Numbered from the stretch's first letter, positions 19,201 through 27,868 are shown. The stretch: DNA of 64,000 bases from Bacteroidales bacterium UBA5371 (GCA_002407855.1 DHPF01000008.1:75715-139714), one strand, 5' to 3'. A program made the numbers and translations. The notes: a model not told the origin generated them from the letters alone.

Positions 19201-20803
19201 GAATATCAGTATGCAGAACTTTAATTTAAAGGTTATAGAAAAATATCTTTCAAGTTTTGCTTCCGAAACAGAAGGTTTATTAACAGGCGAAAATATAAAG
19301 ATTAAAGGAAGTTTCAAACAGCCAGATATAAGAGGCGTGTTGGTTTGCGACAAAGGTGCAATCAAAATAGATTTTATCAACACCAAATACTTCTTTCAAG
19401 ACAAAATAACAATAGAGAATAATAAGTTTATCTTTAACGATTTCTTGTTAAAAGATGCAAAGGATAATACCATCAAAATTAAGGGAACGGTAATTCATCA
19501 TAACTTTCAAGATTATTATCTAAACCTATTTGCCGATGCCAATAAGATAAATATATTAAATACCAAAGCTTCTTCTGGTCAAATGTACTATGGTGAGGCT
19601 TATGTCTCTGCTAAGGCAAGTATATTGGGAGATTTATCAATGTTAGATATAGATGTGGAGGCAAAAACAGAAAAAGGCACAAAGCTAACTGTTCCAATAT
19701 CAAGTAAAACAAGCGTTTCCCAAAACTCCTTTGTTAAATTTACTGATTTCCGAATTTTAGAAATAAAAGACTCCTTAACAACAATCAAAGAAGAAGAACA
19801 ACAAATGGAGCTAAATGTTGCTGTTCGTTTGGCAGTAACTCCTGATGCAGTTTTGTCTTTTCCAATGAATTTTAATCAGATTGGAGGTAGTCTTTTAGCT
19901 ACAACAGAAGGTGATTTGAAAATAGAGGCTGACAATAAAGGAGATCTTAATATGTATGGAACAGTCTTTATTAATAATGGAGCTTTCAATATGTCAATAA
20001 TGAATGTCCTTGATAAAACATTCCAATTAGAAAAGGGCGGGAACATACAATTTAATGGTAAGCCAACAGATGCTTCCATTAATGTTTCAGCCATATATAA
20101 AACTAAGGCTTCCTTGGCTTCAATATTAGGAAGTGCGGAATACTCAAAGCCAGTTGATGTTCATAGTATAATTAATCTTTCAGGCAATATGATGAATCCT
20201 ATTCCAAAGTTTGATATTAAACTACCAAATACCGATGCACAAACAGTTGATAGATTATTTACATATATTGATCGCAATAATGAAAAGCAAATGTTAGAGC
20301 AAACTATGTCTTTGTTATTGAGACGTCAATTCTATGCCTCAACAGTAGCCTCCAATGAAACATCTCCTTCTGATAATGCCGATTTATCTTCCTCTGCATT
20401 TGAATTAGCTTTTGGTCAAATTTCAGGCTTACTTTCTAATATGATAACATTTGTAGATGTAGGAGTAAATTACACGCCAGGAACAGAAATTGTTTCAGAC
20501 CAATTTGATGTCAATCTCTCTAAAAGTTTTGGACGATGGGATATAGAGTTTAATTCAGTATTTGGAGGAAAAACAGAAGAGGAAGCAAAGGCAGCTTCAA
20601 GCTTTATTGGAGACGTAAAAGCCGAATATAAAATAACCGAAAGTTTCCGCTTTAAAGTATTTAACAAATCTAATGCAAACGACTTTACCAAATACAATAT
20701 AACTCCATACACACAAGGTATAGGTATAACTTATAAAAAGGAATACGATAGTTTTGCAGATATATTCAAATCAAAAAAACAAAGAGAGAAAGTACTTAAA
20801 TAA
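16286..20803 (+). CDS. tamB: TamB-like translocation/assembly module protein (DUF490)
   Basis: 1505 residues. One N-terminal membrane anchor (about 18-42, after a Lys/Arg-rich start), then a very long chain of short beta-strand segments of the AsmA/TamB type, and the DUF490/TamB C-terminal domain over roughly the last 400 residues (GDLNMYGTVFINNGAFNMSIMN, then KPTDASINVSAIYKTKASL, then the barrel-like NVNLSKSFGRWDIEF). TamB-family proteins bridge inner and outer membranes and are linked to outer-membrane protein assembly and phospholipid transport. No TamA/BamA partner is adjacent. Followed 33 bases later by mgsA on the same strand. Confidence 0.9.
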   Translation: MILDKPKPKRRFFKTIFRVISYTLLTVFVLVYFIIALLNTTVVQSITAAKLSDYFSKEWKTELRIGALGVNIFDGVGLHDVFLADRQGDTILLAKDISVKLLGFPSAEGIKISRVKLDNTVFNLAIDEKGLNFGFIIDYFASDKPPKPKTSSKPFIVDVRRCRLNNVSFSLQLKEDSTQYPKNMVAINNMQYKEINADIQNIIVVKDSINVQMNKFSAKECSGLFVKNISGKFRVSPKGIYAENANLRTSNSNLNFNVKMYTSTWKTYSHFIDSVYIKGEIKKGSIAGMKDATYWTDVLEGSAQRAIIGAKFDGKISDLHCEEIELTTGNETFIKAKGTIVGLPKPENTVYDIYADELRTSYKDYKSMQLGKLLNNLPIPEMVDNLGKIDAKARFSGLINNFDAAIELNTEIGDLDIIGSSISNEGNTTYFADIVALSFDVGQLLSMPLIHTSRFGAKAEVSGNSLDNLNAKLIASLSDFSFKGNMYDTIFVDGAMIDKTVVAQCFISDDAAKMEASGEYFLGDKKSLYVDANIDYAIPSKLNLFNFSDTSTSVSGKIIADIQDLDPKTITGNVSIEDLNFKISDTNSFGIKHFNANMTNNGGVNNLKVYSDIIDISMVGHYAFDEIAEDISWVFKKYVPDFSFLSTKEKLDLEEVKLQTKDTTLENYNIKSTFEYSATIKDAKPIFSLFAPQIQLSNNTAIYGKCSPDKSFDLNIDAQRFSYANLTLDDISFASKTNDDYLNTTINSSKFQFADSLYLNDVNVDLISNSEKLDMYLLFTGNNSDNLNRGRINFKSLFTGNSLQGGFEDSQITLMGNEIMINNDNIISYDGKNIAILNLSMYKPKESITINGTISDKNTDKLDINFNNLDISVFNPLLKSAELELKGRLNRSVTFSNLLDKPFFTSNLIVDSLCINDNLLGLTNLDISNTVKNDQFAVDVKFLYKGSDGVQNTPLEITGFIYPTRNDNNLDLNISMQNFNLKVIEKYLSSFASETEGLLTGENIKIKGSFKQPDIRGVLVCDKGAIKIDFINTKYFFQDKITIENNKFIFNDFLLKDAKDNTIKIKGTVIHHNFQDYYLNLFADANKINILNTKASSGQMYYGEAYVSAKASILGDLSMLDIDVEAKTEKGTKLTVPISSKTSVSQNSFVKFTDFRILEIKDSLTTIKEEEQQMELNVAVRLAVTPDAVLSFPMNFNQIGGSLLATTEGDLKIEADNKGDLNMYGTVFINNGAFNMSIMNVLDKTFQLEKGGNIQFNGKPTDASINVSAIYKTKASLASILGSAEYSKPVDVHSIINLSGNMMNPIPKFDIKLPNTDAQTVDRLFTYIDRNNEKQMLEQTMSLLLRRQFYASTVASNETSPSDNADLSSSAFELAFGQISGLLSNMITFVDVGVNYTPGTEIVSDQFDVNLSKSFGRWDIEFNSVFGGKTEEEAKAASSFIGDVKAEYKITESFRFKVFNKSNANDFTKYNITPYTQGIGITYKKEYDSFADIFKSKKQREKVLK

Positions 20804-20836
20804 GATACAATATAAGATAAAAACAAAAGACTAAAT

Positions 20837-21319
20837 ATGAAGAATAGTATGAAACATACCATAGCTCTTGTAGCCCATGATAATTGTAAGAAAGACCTTG
20901 TTGAGTGGGTTGCTTTCAACAAAAAAAGATTAACCAATCATATTCTTATAAGTACAGGAACAACAGGTAAATTGGTAGAGGAAGAAATAAATAAAGACTT
21001 AGATAATAATTCAAGGGATTATATAAATGTACATAGGCTTAAGTCAGGCCCTCTTGGAGGAGACCAGCAACTTGGAGCAATGATAAGTGAAGGTAAGATA
21101 GATTTTTTGTTTTTCTTTTGGGACCCTATGTCTCAACAACCTCACGACGTGGATGTGAAAGCCCTTTTAAGAATAGCAGTAATGTATAATATCCCAACTG
21201 CTTCCAATCGCTCCACTGCTGACTTTTTGATTTCTTCTGATTTATTTGAAAATACAGATTATGAAAGAAAGGTATATAGATACGATAATTACATAAATAG
21301 AAATGTAAAAAAGAAATAA
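20837..21319 (+). CDS. mgsA: Methylglyoxal synthase
   Basis: Converts dihydroxyacetone phosphate to methylglyoxal and phosphate, a bypass used when phosphate is limiting or sugar phosphates accumulate. 160 residues. The family core is visible: LVAHDNCKKDL, STGTTGKL (phosphate binding), KSGPLGGDQQLGAMI with the catalytic Asp76, FFFWDPM near 96 and PHDVDVKALLRIAVMYNIPTASNRSTADF. A second ATG four codons on (20849) is an alternative start. Sits between the TamB-like and S46 genes in one orientation with short gaps, so co-transcription is likely. Confidence 0.95.
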   Translation: MKNSMKHTIALVAHDNCKKDLVEWVAFNKKRLTNHILISTGTTGKLVEEEINKDLDNNSRDYINVHRLKSGPLGGDQQLGAMISEGKIDFLFFFWDPMSQQPHDVDVKALLRIAVMYNIPTASNRSTADFLISSDLFENTDYERKVYRYDNYINRNVKKK

Positions 21320-21346
21320 TAATATAAACTTAAAAATAAAAAATCT

Positions 21347-23497
21347 ATGAGAAAAACAATTTTACTACTAATAGTAGGGCTTCTTGCTTTTGCTCCAATG
21401 GCAAAAGCTGACGAAGGGATGTGGCTTCTAATGTTCTTAGAGAAACAAACCTATAAAGAAATGAAACAAAAGGGGCTTAAACTAACCCCAAAACAAATCT
21501 ACGACATCAATCAAGCTTCATTGAAAGATGCCATTGTGCAATTTGGAAGAGGATGTACAGGAGAAATAATCTCAAATGAAGGTTTACTCCTAACAAACCA
21601 TCATTGTGGTTACCCTCAAATACAACAACACTCAACCGTAGAGCATGACTATCTTATGAATGGCTTTTGGGCTTATTCCAAAGCAGAAGAATTGCCTTGT
21701 CCAGGCTTAACTGCAAAATTCTTTATTAGAATGGAAGATGTTACTTCACAAATCCTACAAAACATAACCAAAGAAACATCAGAAGAAAACAGAGTAAGCA
21801 TAATCAGAGACAATATTAAACTTGTGGTTGATAAAGCAACAAAGGATAATGGCTACACAGCACAGGTTGCTACAATGTTTGACGGGAATCAATACATATT
21901 ATTTGTATATGAAATATATAAAGACGTTCGAATGGTTGGGGCTCCACCTTCTTCAATAGGGAAGTTTGGTTCCGATACAGATAATTGGATGTGGCCACGT
22001 CATACAGGTGATTTCTCAATGTTTAGAGTTTACTCCTCAAAAGACGGAAAACCAGCAGAATTTTCAAAAGATAATATACCTTTAAAGCCAAAGCATTTCT
22101 TGCCAATCTCTTTGAAAGGAGTTAAAAACAACGACTTCACAATGATAATAGGATTCCCAGGTTCAACAGACCGCTTTTTACCTTCTTATGGCGTAGAACA
22201 AGCAGTTGATGTCTATAATCCAAGCGTTGTTGTTGCAAGAACAGCCCTAAGAAATGTAATGGATGAAGATATGAAGAAAGACCCAAGAGTAAGGATTCAG
22301 TATGCAAGTAAATTCGCACAGCTATCTAATTATTGGAAATTTTATATTGGACAAACCAAATGCTTAAAAGACTTGAATGTTTATCAAACTAAGAAAGACC
22401 TTGAAGAGCGTTTTGAAAAATGGATTGCAGAGAACCCAGCAAGAAAAGCAGAATACGGCAACGTTATAAACGACCTTAAAGACAATTATGCAATAACCAA
22501 TCAATACGATTACTTACGCATTTTCACCAATGAAGCCTTTCTAAGAGGTAATTCAGCGGTAACTATTGCAAGACATTTTGTTCAATTAGAGAAAGAACTA
22601 AGAGAAAATGGCAATAGTCAAAAGGCTCAGCAAATGATACCTTCAATCAAAGAAGCCATAGAAAATATATTTAAAGACTTCAATTATCCAACAGAAGAAA
22701 AACTACTTGCAACAGGCTTAGATGTTTTTTTCAGAAATGTGCCACATAAACACCAAAGCGAAGAATTCTTAGATATAGCCTTTAAAAACAAATACGATTT
22801 TACCAAAATAGCACAGGATATATTTGAAAGCTCAAACCTATTAGACCAAACCAAAGTCAGTAAGCTATTAGAAAATCCGACTGCGGACAAGATAGCTAAC
22901 GACCCAATGTATTTACTTTACAGACAATTTATTGATAATATCAATTCCAAGCTTGCTAATGCCCAACCAGCATACTCCCAACTCAACAAAACCAAACGTT
23001 TATTTGTGAAAGGAATAATGGAAATGGACAACACCAAACATTTCTCCCCGGATGCCAATTCAACCATTCGTTATACTTACGGACAAGTTAAGGACTATGA
23101 ACCAAAAGACGGAATAACCTATAACTATTATACAACCTTAGAAGGAATAATGGCGAAAGAAGATTCTTCAAGCTGGGAATTTACTATCCCTGCTAAGTTA
23201 AAAGAATTGCATAAAAACAAAGACTATGGGCAATATGCACAAAACGGAACAGTACCTGTTGGCTTTATTACCAATAACGATATAACAGGAGGTAATTCAG
23301 GCTCACCTGTAATAAACGGAAAAGGAGAACTAATAGGACTTGCCTTTGATGGAAACTGGGAAGCAATGAGCGGAAATATAGCCTTTAATCCCGATTTGCA
23401 ACGTTGCATTAATGTAGATATACGTTACGTTATGTTTATAATAGATAAATACGCTAATGCTCAAAATCTGATTAAAGAGATGAAGATTATAAAATAA
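21347..23497 (+). CDS. S46 family dipeptidyl-peptidase (DPP7-like)
   Basis: Periplasmic serine exopeptidase that releases dipeptides from the N-terminus of oligopeptides, central to growth on protein in asaccharolytic Bacteroidetes. 716 residues with a signal peptide (MRKTILLLIVGLLAFAPMAKA). Catalytic His in LLLTNHHCGY (85/86), nucleophile Ser651 in TGGNSGSPV. Eighteen residues after the nucleophile is Gly669 (AFDGNWEAMSG). In the Porphyromonas enzymes this site is Gly in DPP7 (hydrophobic P1) and Arg in DPP11 (acidic P1), so a DPP7-like preference is inferred. A terminator hairpin follows. Confidence 0.95.
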   Translation: MRKTILLLIVGLLAFAPMAKADEGMWLLMFLEKQTYKEMKQKGLKLTPKQIYDINQASLKDAIVQFGRGCTGEIISNEGLLLTNHHCGYPQIQQHSTVEHDYLMNGFWAYSKAEELPCPGLTAKFFIRMEDVTSQILQNITKETSEENRVSIIRDNIKLVVDKATKDNGYTAQVATMFDGNQYILFVYEIYKDVRMVGAPPSSIGKFGSDTDNWMWPRHTGDFSMFRVYSSKDGKPAEFSKDNIPLKPKHFLPISLKGVKNNDFTMIIGFPGSTDRFLPSYGVEQAVDVYNPSVVVARTALRNVMDEDMKKDPRVRIQYASKFAQLSNYWKFYIGQTKCLKDLNVYQTKKDLEERFEKWIAENPARKAEYGNVINDLKDNYAITNQYDYLRIFTNEAFLRGNSAVTIARHFVQLEKELRENGNSQKAQQMIPSIKEAIENIFKDFNYPTEEKLLATGLDVFFRNVPHKHQSEEFLDIAFKNKYDFTKIAQDIFESSNLLDQTKVSKLLENPTADKIANDPMYLLYRQFIDNINSKLANAQPAYSQLNKTKRLFVKGIMEMDNTKHFSPDANSTIRYTYGQVKDYEPKDGITYNYYTTLEGIMAKEDSSSWEFTIPAKLKELHKNKDYGQYAQNGTVPVGFITNNDITGGNSGSPVINGKGELIGLAFDGNWEAMSGNIAFNPDLQRCINVDIRYVMFIIDKYANAQNLIKEMKIIK

Positions 23498-23540
23498 TAT
23501 AATCACGATTGCTTAAATCCAAACAATCAACAAACAAAAT

Positions 23541-23575
23541 AAGGGTAGAGATAATCTCTACCCTTATTTATTATT
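23541..23575 (+). terminator. Intrinsic terminator after the S46 peptidase gene
   Basis: AAGGGTAGAGAT at 23541-23552 and ATCTCTACCCTT at 23554-23565 form a strong hairpin, followed by ATTTATTATT. It lies 43 bases past the stop of the S46 gene. Confidence 0.75.
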
Positions 23576-23670
23576 AGTGAATATAATATGATATAAATTA
23601 CATGCAAGTTTCTATAATTGCATTATGAATAAAAGAAATATAACAGATCAGGTAAATTATTCTATTAGTA

Positions 23671-23754
23671 TTTGATTTGCGTTTATTAAAACTTGATTCT
23701 AATTTACTAAAACTTGATTCTAATTTATTAAAACTAAGTTCTATTATTATGAAA
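23671..23754. repeat. Intergenic 21-bp tandem array (4 units)
   Basis: Units at 23671, 23692, 23713 and 23734, each 21 bases. The middle two share CTTGATTCTAATTTA; the first (TTTGATTTGCGTTTATTAAA) and last are degenerate. Read on the + strand the array keeps one stop-free frame in which Leu or Phe opens each heptad, but that frame has no ATG. The rest of the 23498-23793 gap holds only the terminator. Confidence 0.8.
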
Positions 23755-23793
23755 GTTTTTTGAGATAATAGAAGATTATTTACTCATAGAATA

Positions 23794-24327
23794 CTATTTA
23801 ACTATGGTTGCCATACAACGAAATGATGCTTCGTTATTTTCTTCTATGTTTTTGATTTTTTTTAACTTTATAGCCTTTTCATAGTCTTTGGCTGTTGGGA
23901 GTGAGAATACTACTTTATGCTTTTTTGCAACCTTATAATTAAATACCTCTGTCCGCCATTTACAATAACCTTCCTTTTGACTGATAGATAACCCTACTAT
24001 TGGGAAATTTTCTCTCTTTTTATTAAATCCTTTTTCTGGGTTAAAAGTATAAGTATCCTTAATCTTAACAATAGAGTACTTCCCATTATAATGCTTATTA
24101 AACTCCTCTATATTTGGAATAATAGAAAGGTATTCCTTTGACCCTTGACCATATTTTTCTTTTGTATAATACATATACTCTTGCCAAGCGAGGATTGAAA
24201 TATATGAATTATCCATATACCTTAATTCTTGCTTGTCTATTTGAGTCATATGAGGTATCTTTTGAGAAAAAGCATCAAAGCTAAGTAATAATGTAACCAA
24301 TACTGGAATTAAAATTAGTTTTTTCAT
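23794..24327 (-). CDS. Secreted protein with degenerate FGE/SUMF1-like fold
   Basis: 177 residues with a signal peptide (MKKLILIPVLVTLLLSFDAFSQ). The second half carries hallmarks of the formylglycine-generating-enzyme (FGE-sulfatase/SUMF1) fold in the right order: FPIVGLSISQKEGYCKWRTEVFN (compare YPV.GVSW..A.AYC.W), FSLPTAKDYEKAI (compare RLPTEAEWEYA) and a final FRCMATI (compare GFRC). The usual inserts and the active-site Cys region are missing, so enzymatic formylglycine formation is unlikely. The fold is reused in GldK-type structural proteins, so a structural or binding role is possible. Flanked on both sides by 21-bp arrays. Confidence 0.65.
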   Translation of the reverse strand: MKKLILIPVLVTLLLSFDAFSQKIPHMTQIDKQELRYMDNSYISILAWQEYMYYTKEKYGQGSKEYLSIIPNIEEFNKHYNGKYSIVKIKDTYTFNPEKGFNKKRENFPIVGLSISQKEGYCKWRTEVFNYKVAKKHKVVFSLPTAKDYEKAIKLKKIKNIEENNEASFRCMATIVK

Positions 24328-24402
24328 AAATAAATAATTATTAGGTTAATAGATTTAAAACGAAGCTTAATTTGTTTTATTGTATTGTTTATTTTTCTAT
24401 TC

Positions 24403-24444
24403 GTGGAATCAAATTCTATTTTTGTGGAATCAAGTTCAAACTTC
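24403..24444. repeat. Intergenic 21-bp tandem array (2 units)
   Basis: GTGGAATCAAATTCTATTTT at 24403 and GTGGAATCAAGTTCAAAC at 24424, spaced 21 bases, next to the 3' end of dusB. Same GAATCAAG/TTC core as the other arrays. Confidence 0.7.
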
Positions 24445-24457
24445 CTTACTTAACGCT

Positions 24458-25432
24458 TTACCGAGCTACTGAATAATAATCTAATATGTTTTTTAAAATA
24501 TCTAAGATTTCGTTTTTATTAAGAGAATTGACTAATTTTAAACGGAAGGGTTTGAAATCTGCTAAGCCTTTAAAGTAACCTGAATAGTTTTTCCGCATTT
24601 CAAATATTGCATTTTTCTCTCCTCGTAGTTCTATCAATCCTTCAAAATGTTCTTTGCATACTTCAACTTTTTCAGCTATTGTTATTTCGGAAGGAGTTTC
24701 CCCATTTAAGAGGTCTTTTATTTGACGAAAGATAAAAGGGTTGCCAATGGTTGCTCTACCAATCAAAATCCCATCAACTCCATAGCGATTTTTATATTCA
24801 ATGGCTTTTTCGGCGGAATTGATGTCGCCGTTCCCAAAGATAGGAATTTTCATATAGGGATTGTTCTTTACCTCTGCAATAAGAGTCCAGTCTGCTACAC
24901 CTTTATACATTTGTGAGCGTGTTCTGCCGTGAATACTTAATGCTTGAATACCCACATCTTGCAATCTCTCTGCAATTTCTACTATATTCTTGGAGTCTTC
25001 TGAGTATCCCAAACGGGTCTTCACGGTTACAGGCAGATTAGTTGCTTTAACAACCGTTTCGGTAAGGCGTATCATTTTGGGAATATCGTTTAAAATGCCA
25101 CTACCACAGCCTTTTCCTGCAATCTTTCTTACTGGGCAACCCCAATTTATATCAATAAAATCAGGATTCTCTCTTTCGGCTATCTTGGTTGCAAGTGTAA
25201 GGCTATCTTCATTATTCCCAAAAATTTGTATTCCAATAGGGTGTTCCATTTCTTCAAAAGACATCTTTACAACGCTTTGCTCAACTTCTCGCATAAGAGC
25301 ATCGGAAGAAATAAATTCTGTAATTAAAACATCGGCTCCATAACGCTTACAAATCTTCCGAAAAGGTTTGTTGGTTATTGCCTCCATTGGAGAGAGTATT
25401 AAAGGAAAGTCTGGAAATTTATCTTTTAACAA
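24458..25432 (-). CDS. dusB: tRNA-dihydrouridine synthase
   Basis: FMN- and NADPH-dependent reductase that makes dihydrouridine in tRNA D-loops. 324 residues, TIM barrel from LILSPMEAITNKPFRKICKRYGAD, with the catalytic Cys in INWGCPVRKIAGKG (near residue 98), KTRLG and LSIHGRTRSQMYKGVADW (substrate and phosphate contacts), and GNGDI and GRATIGNPF near the FMN phosphate. The following helical domain is complete. The stop is 25 bases from the next minus-strand small gene, so dusB is probably second in a two-gene unit. Confidence 0.93.
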   Translation of the reverse strand: MLKDKFPDFPLILSPMEAITNKPFRKICKRYGADVLITEFISSDALMREVEQSVVKMSFEEMEHPIGIQIFGNNEDSLTLATKIAERENPDFIDINWGCPVRKIAGKGCGSGILNDIPKMIRLTETVVKATNLPVTVKTRLGYSEDSKNIVEIAERLQDVGIQALSIHGRTRSQMYKGVADWTLIAEVKNNPYMKIPIFGNGDINSAEKAIEYKNRYGVDGILIGRATIGNPFIFRQIKDLLNGETPSEITIAEKVEVCKEHFEGLIELRGEKNAIFEMRKNYSGYFKGLADFKPFRLKLVNSLNKNEILDILKNILDYYSVAR

Positions 25433-25457
25433 TTCTTTTGGGTTTTAGAGTTAATTT

Positions 25458-25607
25458 CTACAAACGGTCTTTTGTTTTAAGTTTTTTTCTTTCATCTGGG
25501 TCGTAAGGGCGATTTCTGAAAGTTCTGATAAGTTCTTTTATTATGAAATAAAGAAATACTCCTAAAACTAAAACAATAATTGTAATAATTACTAATGTTT
25601 TGGTCAT
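25458..25607 (-). CDS. Small single-span membrane protein (49 aa)
   Basis: A 49-codon frame from ATG at 25607 to TAG at 25458. The N-terminus is one strong transmembrane helix (residues 3-23, mostly Ile, Val, Leu, Phe), followed by a charged tail with IKELIRTFRNRPYDPDERK. The helix-plus-basic-tail design, an A-rich leader and its place just ahead of dusB on the same strand favour a real gene. Small membrane proteins of this shape recur in Bacteroidetes, but no function is known. It faces the divergent cdd gene. Confidence 0.7.
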   Translation of the reverse strand: MTKTLVIITIIVLVLGVFLYFIIKELIRTFRNRPYDPDERKKLKTKDRL

Positions 25608-25654
25608 TTTTTTGAATGTTTGCTATTAAAATCTGCAAACAAAAATACTAAAAG

Positions 25655-25686
25655 TTTCGCTTCTAAATATTAAATACTTAATTTTG
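25655..25686 (+). promoter_or_regulatory. Promoter of cdd
   Basis: TTTC at 25655-25658 (one mismatch to TTTG), 20 bases, then TAATTTTG at 25679-25686. The ATG at 25705 follows after a leader of about 12 bases, which excludes the in-frame TTG at 25684 as the start because it overlaps the -7 box. Confidence 0.65.
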
Positions 25687-25704
25687 CTTTTGAAAATTGT
25701 GTCT

Positions 25705-26172
25705 ATGGAAATCAAAACTAAACAAATAAACTACTTTGAGGCTTTAATATCGGAGCTTAACGAGGAAGATAAAAATGCTTTACAAAATGCTCAAAAGGCA
25801 ATTGAAAATTCATATTCTCCTTATTCTAAATTTAGGGTTGCAAGTGCTGTAACGTTGGATAATAAAGAGGTCTTTTTAGGAGCAAATCAAGAAAACTCGG
25901 CTTATCCTTCTGGTTTGTGTGCTGAAAGAGTTGCCTTGTTTTATGCTTCTGCTAATTCAAAAGGAGCCAAGCTTATTTCAATTGCTGTTGTTGCAAATAA
26001 TTCAAAAGGAGAATTTGCTTTGGCTTATCCTTGTGGGGCATGCCTTCAAGTGATGAAGGAAATGGAAATAAAATATAAAAACTCCCTTCGCATTATTGTT
26101 CAAATTGATGCCAAGAGAGTTCAAATATTTGAAGGGGTTGAGGCATTAATGCCGTTTTCCTTTATCCTTTAA
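25705..26172 (+). CDS. cdd: Cytidine deaminase
   Basis: Deaminates cytidine and deoxycytidine to the uridine forms in pyrimidine salvage. 155 residues from ATG 25705; an upstream TTG in frame would fall inside the promoter. NSYSPYSKFRVASAV (nucleoside binding), then the zinc site SGLCAERVAL and YPCGACLQVM, i.e. the three-cysteine ligand set of the small tetrameric enzymes, with the catalytic Glu after the first Cys. The 3' end overlaps the convergent universal stress gene by 11 bases. Confidence 0.95.
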   Translation: MEIKTKQINYFEALISELNEEDKNALQNAQKAIENSYSPYSKFRVASAVTLDNKEVFLGANQENSAYPSGLCAERVALFYASANSKGAKLISIAVVANNSKGEFALAYPCGACLQVMKEMEIKYKNSLRIIVQIDAKRVQIFEGVEALMPFSFIL

Positions 26173-27112
26173 GATGTTTTAGGTCTTTATTGTCTATTAT
26201 TTCAAAAGGAAGGAACCCTGAAACAAAGTAATTATTATGTTCAATTGCTTTGGAAGTGAAAGAAACAACAGGAATATCGCTTACTTTTATCATTTTTTGA
26301 GCAATAGCTCCAATATAGCTATCCACAACTCCTAATTCCTGATGCGTCATTATCATTAAAAGGTCGCCATTTACTTCTTTTACATGCTTGAAAATTGTTT
26401 GGTGAACAGGTTCTTCGGACTTCTCATAAAGTTTTGCAGAGCAAACAATACCTTCTCTTTCTACTATTAATTTGGCTTTTTCCATCTTTAAATGCAAACG
26501 GCTTTTTCTAACCGAAATTCCTCCACTTAATACTCCAACTAAATGAATATTTGAATTATAGTATTTTGCCCAAGCAATGGCTTTTGATACCTTTTCAAGG
26601 GTTTGTTTTGTTAAATCAATAGGTAAAACAATGTTTCTAAAACCACACTCTTGTATAGGGCTGTCAGAAACAGTTATTACAGGGCAAGGGGATTCGCTTA
26701 TAACTTGAAGAATACTTGTGCCAAAAATATTTAAATCGGGCTTAGTCTCTTTTAGTTTTCCCATAATGATATATTGAGCATTTAAAATATTGGCTTGTTC
26801 TAATATCACATCCAAAGGATTGCCTTGCTCAACAATAGTAATTACCCTAACCCCTGTTTCTTTTTTAGTGCTGGTGGCTAATTCTTTTAGTTTGTTTCTA
26901 ACTTCTCTTTGGATTCTTCTATTATCCCTTTCACTACGAAAAAGTTGTGAAAAGAAATCTCCTTTTCTTACAACAGAGAGAAGGTAAATCTCTCCCTTTA
27001 AATACTTTGTTATACAAACAGCTTCTTTTAGAGCAACCTCAGAGCTTGGACCAAAGTCATAAGGAACTAATACTGCTGCTTTCTTTATGTTTTTTGTGCT
27101 TTTTGTTGTCAT
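26162..27112 (-). CDS. Universal stress protein, tandem UspA domains
   Basis: 316 residues with two UspA-like domains, roughly 8-150 and 160-300. The first starts AAVLVPYDFGPSSEVALKEAVCI and ends AQYIIMGKLKE...GTSILQVISESPCPVITV, the second starts FRNIVLPIDLTKQTLEKV and ends DLLMIMTHQELGVVDSYIGAIAQKMIKVSDIPVVSF. The ATP-binding G-2x-G-9x-G(S/T) pattern is only partly kept in domain 1 and replaced in domain 2, so nucleotide binding is uncertain. Role in stress survival is known for the family only. Its 3' end overlaps cdd. Confidence 0.9.
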   Translation of the reverse strand: MTTKSTKNIKKAAVLVPYDFGPSSEVALKEAVCITKYLKGEIYLLSVVRKGDFFSQLFRSERDNRRIQREVRNKLKELATSTKKETGVRVITIVEQGNPLDVILEQANILNAQYIIMGKLKETKPDLNIFGTSILQVISESPCPVITVSDSPIQECGFRNIVLPIDLTKQTLEKVSKAIAWAKYYNSNIHLVGVLSGGISVRKSRLHLKMEKAKLIVEREGIVCSAKLYEKSEEPVHQTIFKHVKEVNGDLLMIMTHQELGVVDSYIGAIAQKMIKVSDIPVVSFTSKAIEHNNYFVSGFLPFEIIDNKDLKHLKG

Positions 27113-27148
27113 ATTATTTTGAGTTTTATTAATAAACGAAAAAACATA

Positions 27149-27868
27149 TTATTTAATTATTCTATTCCAAATAAATGGTGGAGTAAGGAGCATAAAGAAA
27201 GAAATCACTCCCCAATAAGCTGGGCAGAAAGCTATTTTTTTCTCTCTTTGGATTGCTTTGAAAATCATTTTTCCTCCCTTTTCTATGCTTGTTGTTAGAG
27301 GATAGTTTCGGCTTTTTAGTAAATCTGTTCTAATGAAACCTGGCAATATGGTAGTTGTTTTAATGTTTTCTTTATTTTGTTTAGCAAGTTGAGAAATAGC
27401 TTTAAGATAAATGTAGTTATATCTTTTGGAAGCAGAATAAGAAGGAGAAATTGAAATTGTTCTAACCCCAGCCACAGACGAAATACCCACAATATGCCCA
27501 GTGCCTTTTGTTTGAAAATAATGATAAGCCACATCAATCAAATGAGTAAACCCATAAACATTAACCTCAACAGTCTGAATTTCTTGCTCAATATTAATAT
27601 CTTTATTAATGTAACCAACTCCCGAGCAATAAATAAACCTATCCATTCCTACCATTTCATTAATTAATTCATTGAGCTGGTCTTTTCCCTCTGGTTTTGT
27701 TACATCCATTACTTTAATAAAAACATTTGAAGGATTTATGCTTTTAATTTCTTGCAATAGTTCTTCTCTTCGTGCCGCAACTCCAACAATACAACCCAAA
27801 TTAATATAGTATTTTGCAAGTTCTCTGCCAATCCCCGATGATGCTCCAATAATTACTATTCTTTCCAT
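27149..27868 (-). CDS. Short-chain dehydrogenase/reductase
   Basis: 239 residues from MERIVIIGASSGIGREL at 27868; the frame could extend to 27913, but the extra residues are basic and precede the Rossmann start. Cofactor motif GASSGIG (near 7-13), an Arg-Arg after beta-2 (AARREE) that suggests NADP(H), a CSG-G element, catalytic Ser in GISSVAG and Tyr/Lys in YSASKRYNY. A hydrophobic C-terminus (FFMLLTPPFIW) suggests membrane contact, as in SDRs that act on lipids or retinoid-like substrates. Lies 77 bases downstream of recR on the same strand. Substrate unknown. Confidence 0.9.
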   Translation of the reverse strand: MERIVIIGASSGIGRELAKYYINLGCIVGVAARREELLQEIKSINPSNVFIKVMDVTKPEGKDQLNELINEMVGMDRFIYCSGVGYINKDINIEQEIQTVEVNVYGFTHLIDVAYHYFQTKGTGHIVGISSVAGVRTISISPSYSASKRYNYIYLKAISQLAKQNKENIKTTTILPGFIRTDLLKSRNYPLTTSIEKGGKMIFKAIQREKKIAFCPAYWGVISFFMLLTPPFIWNRIIK

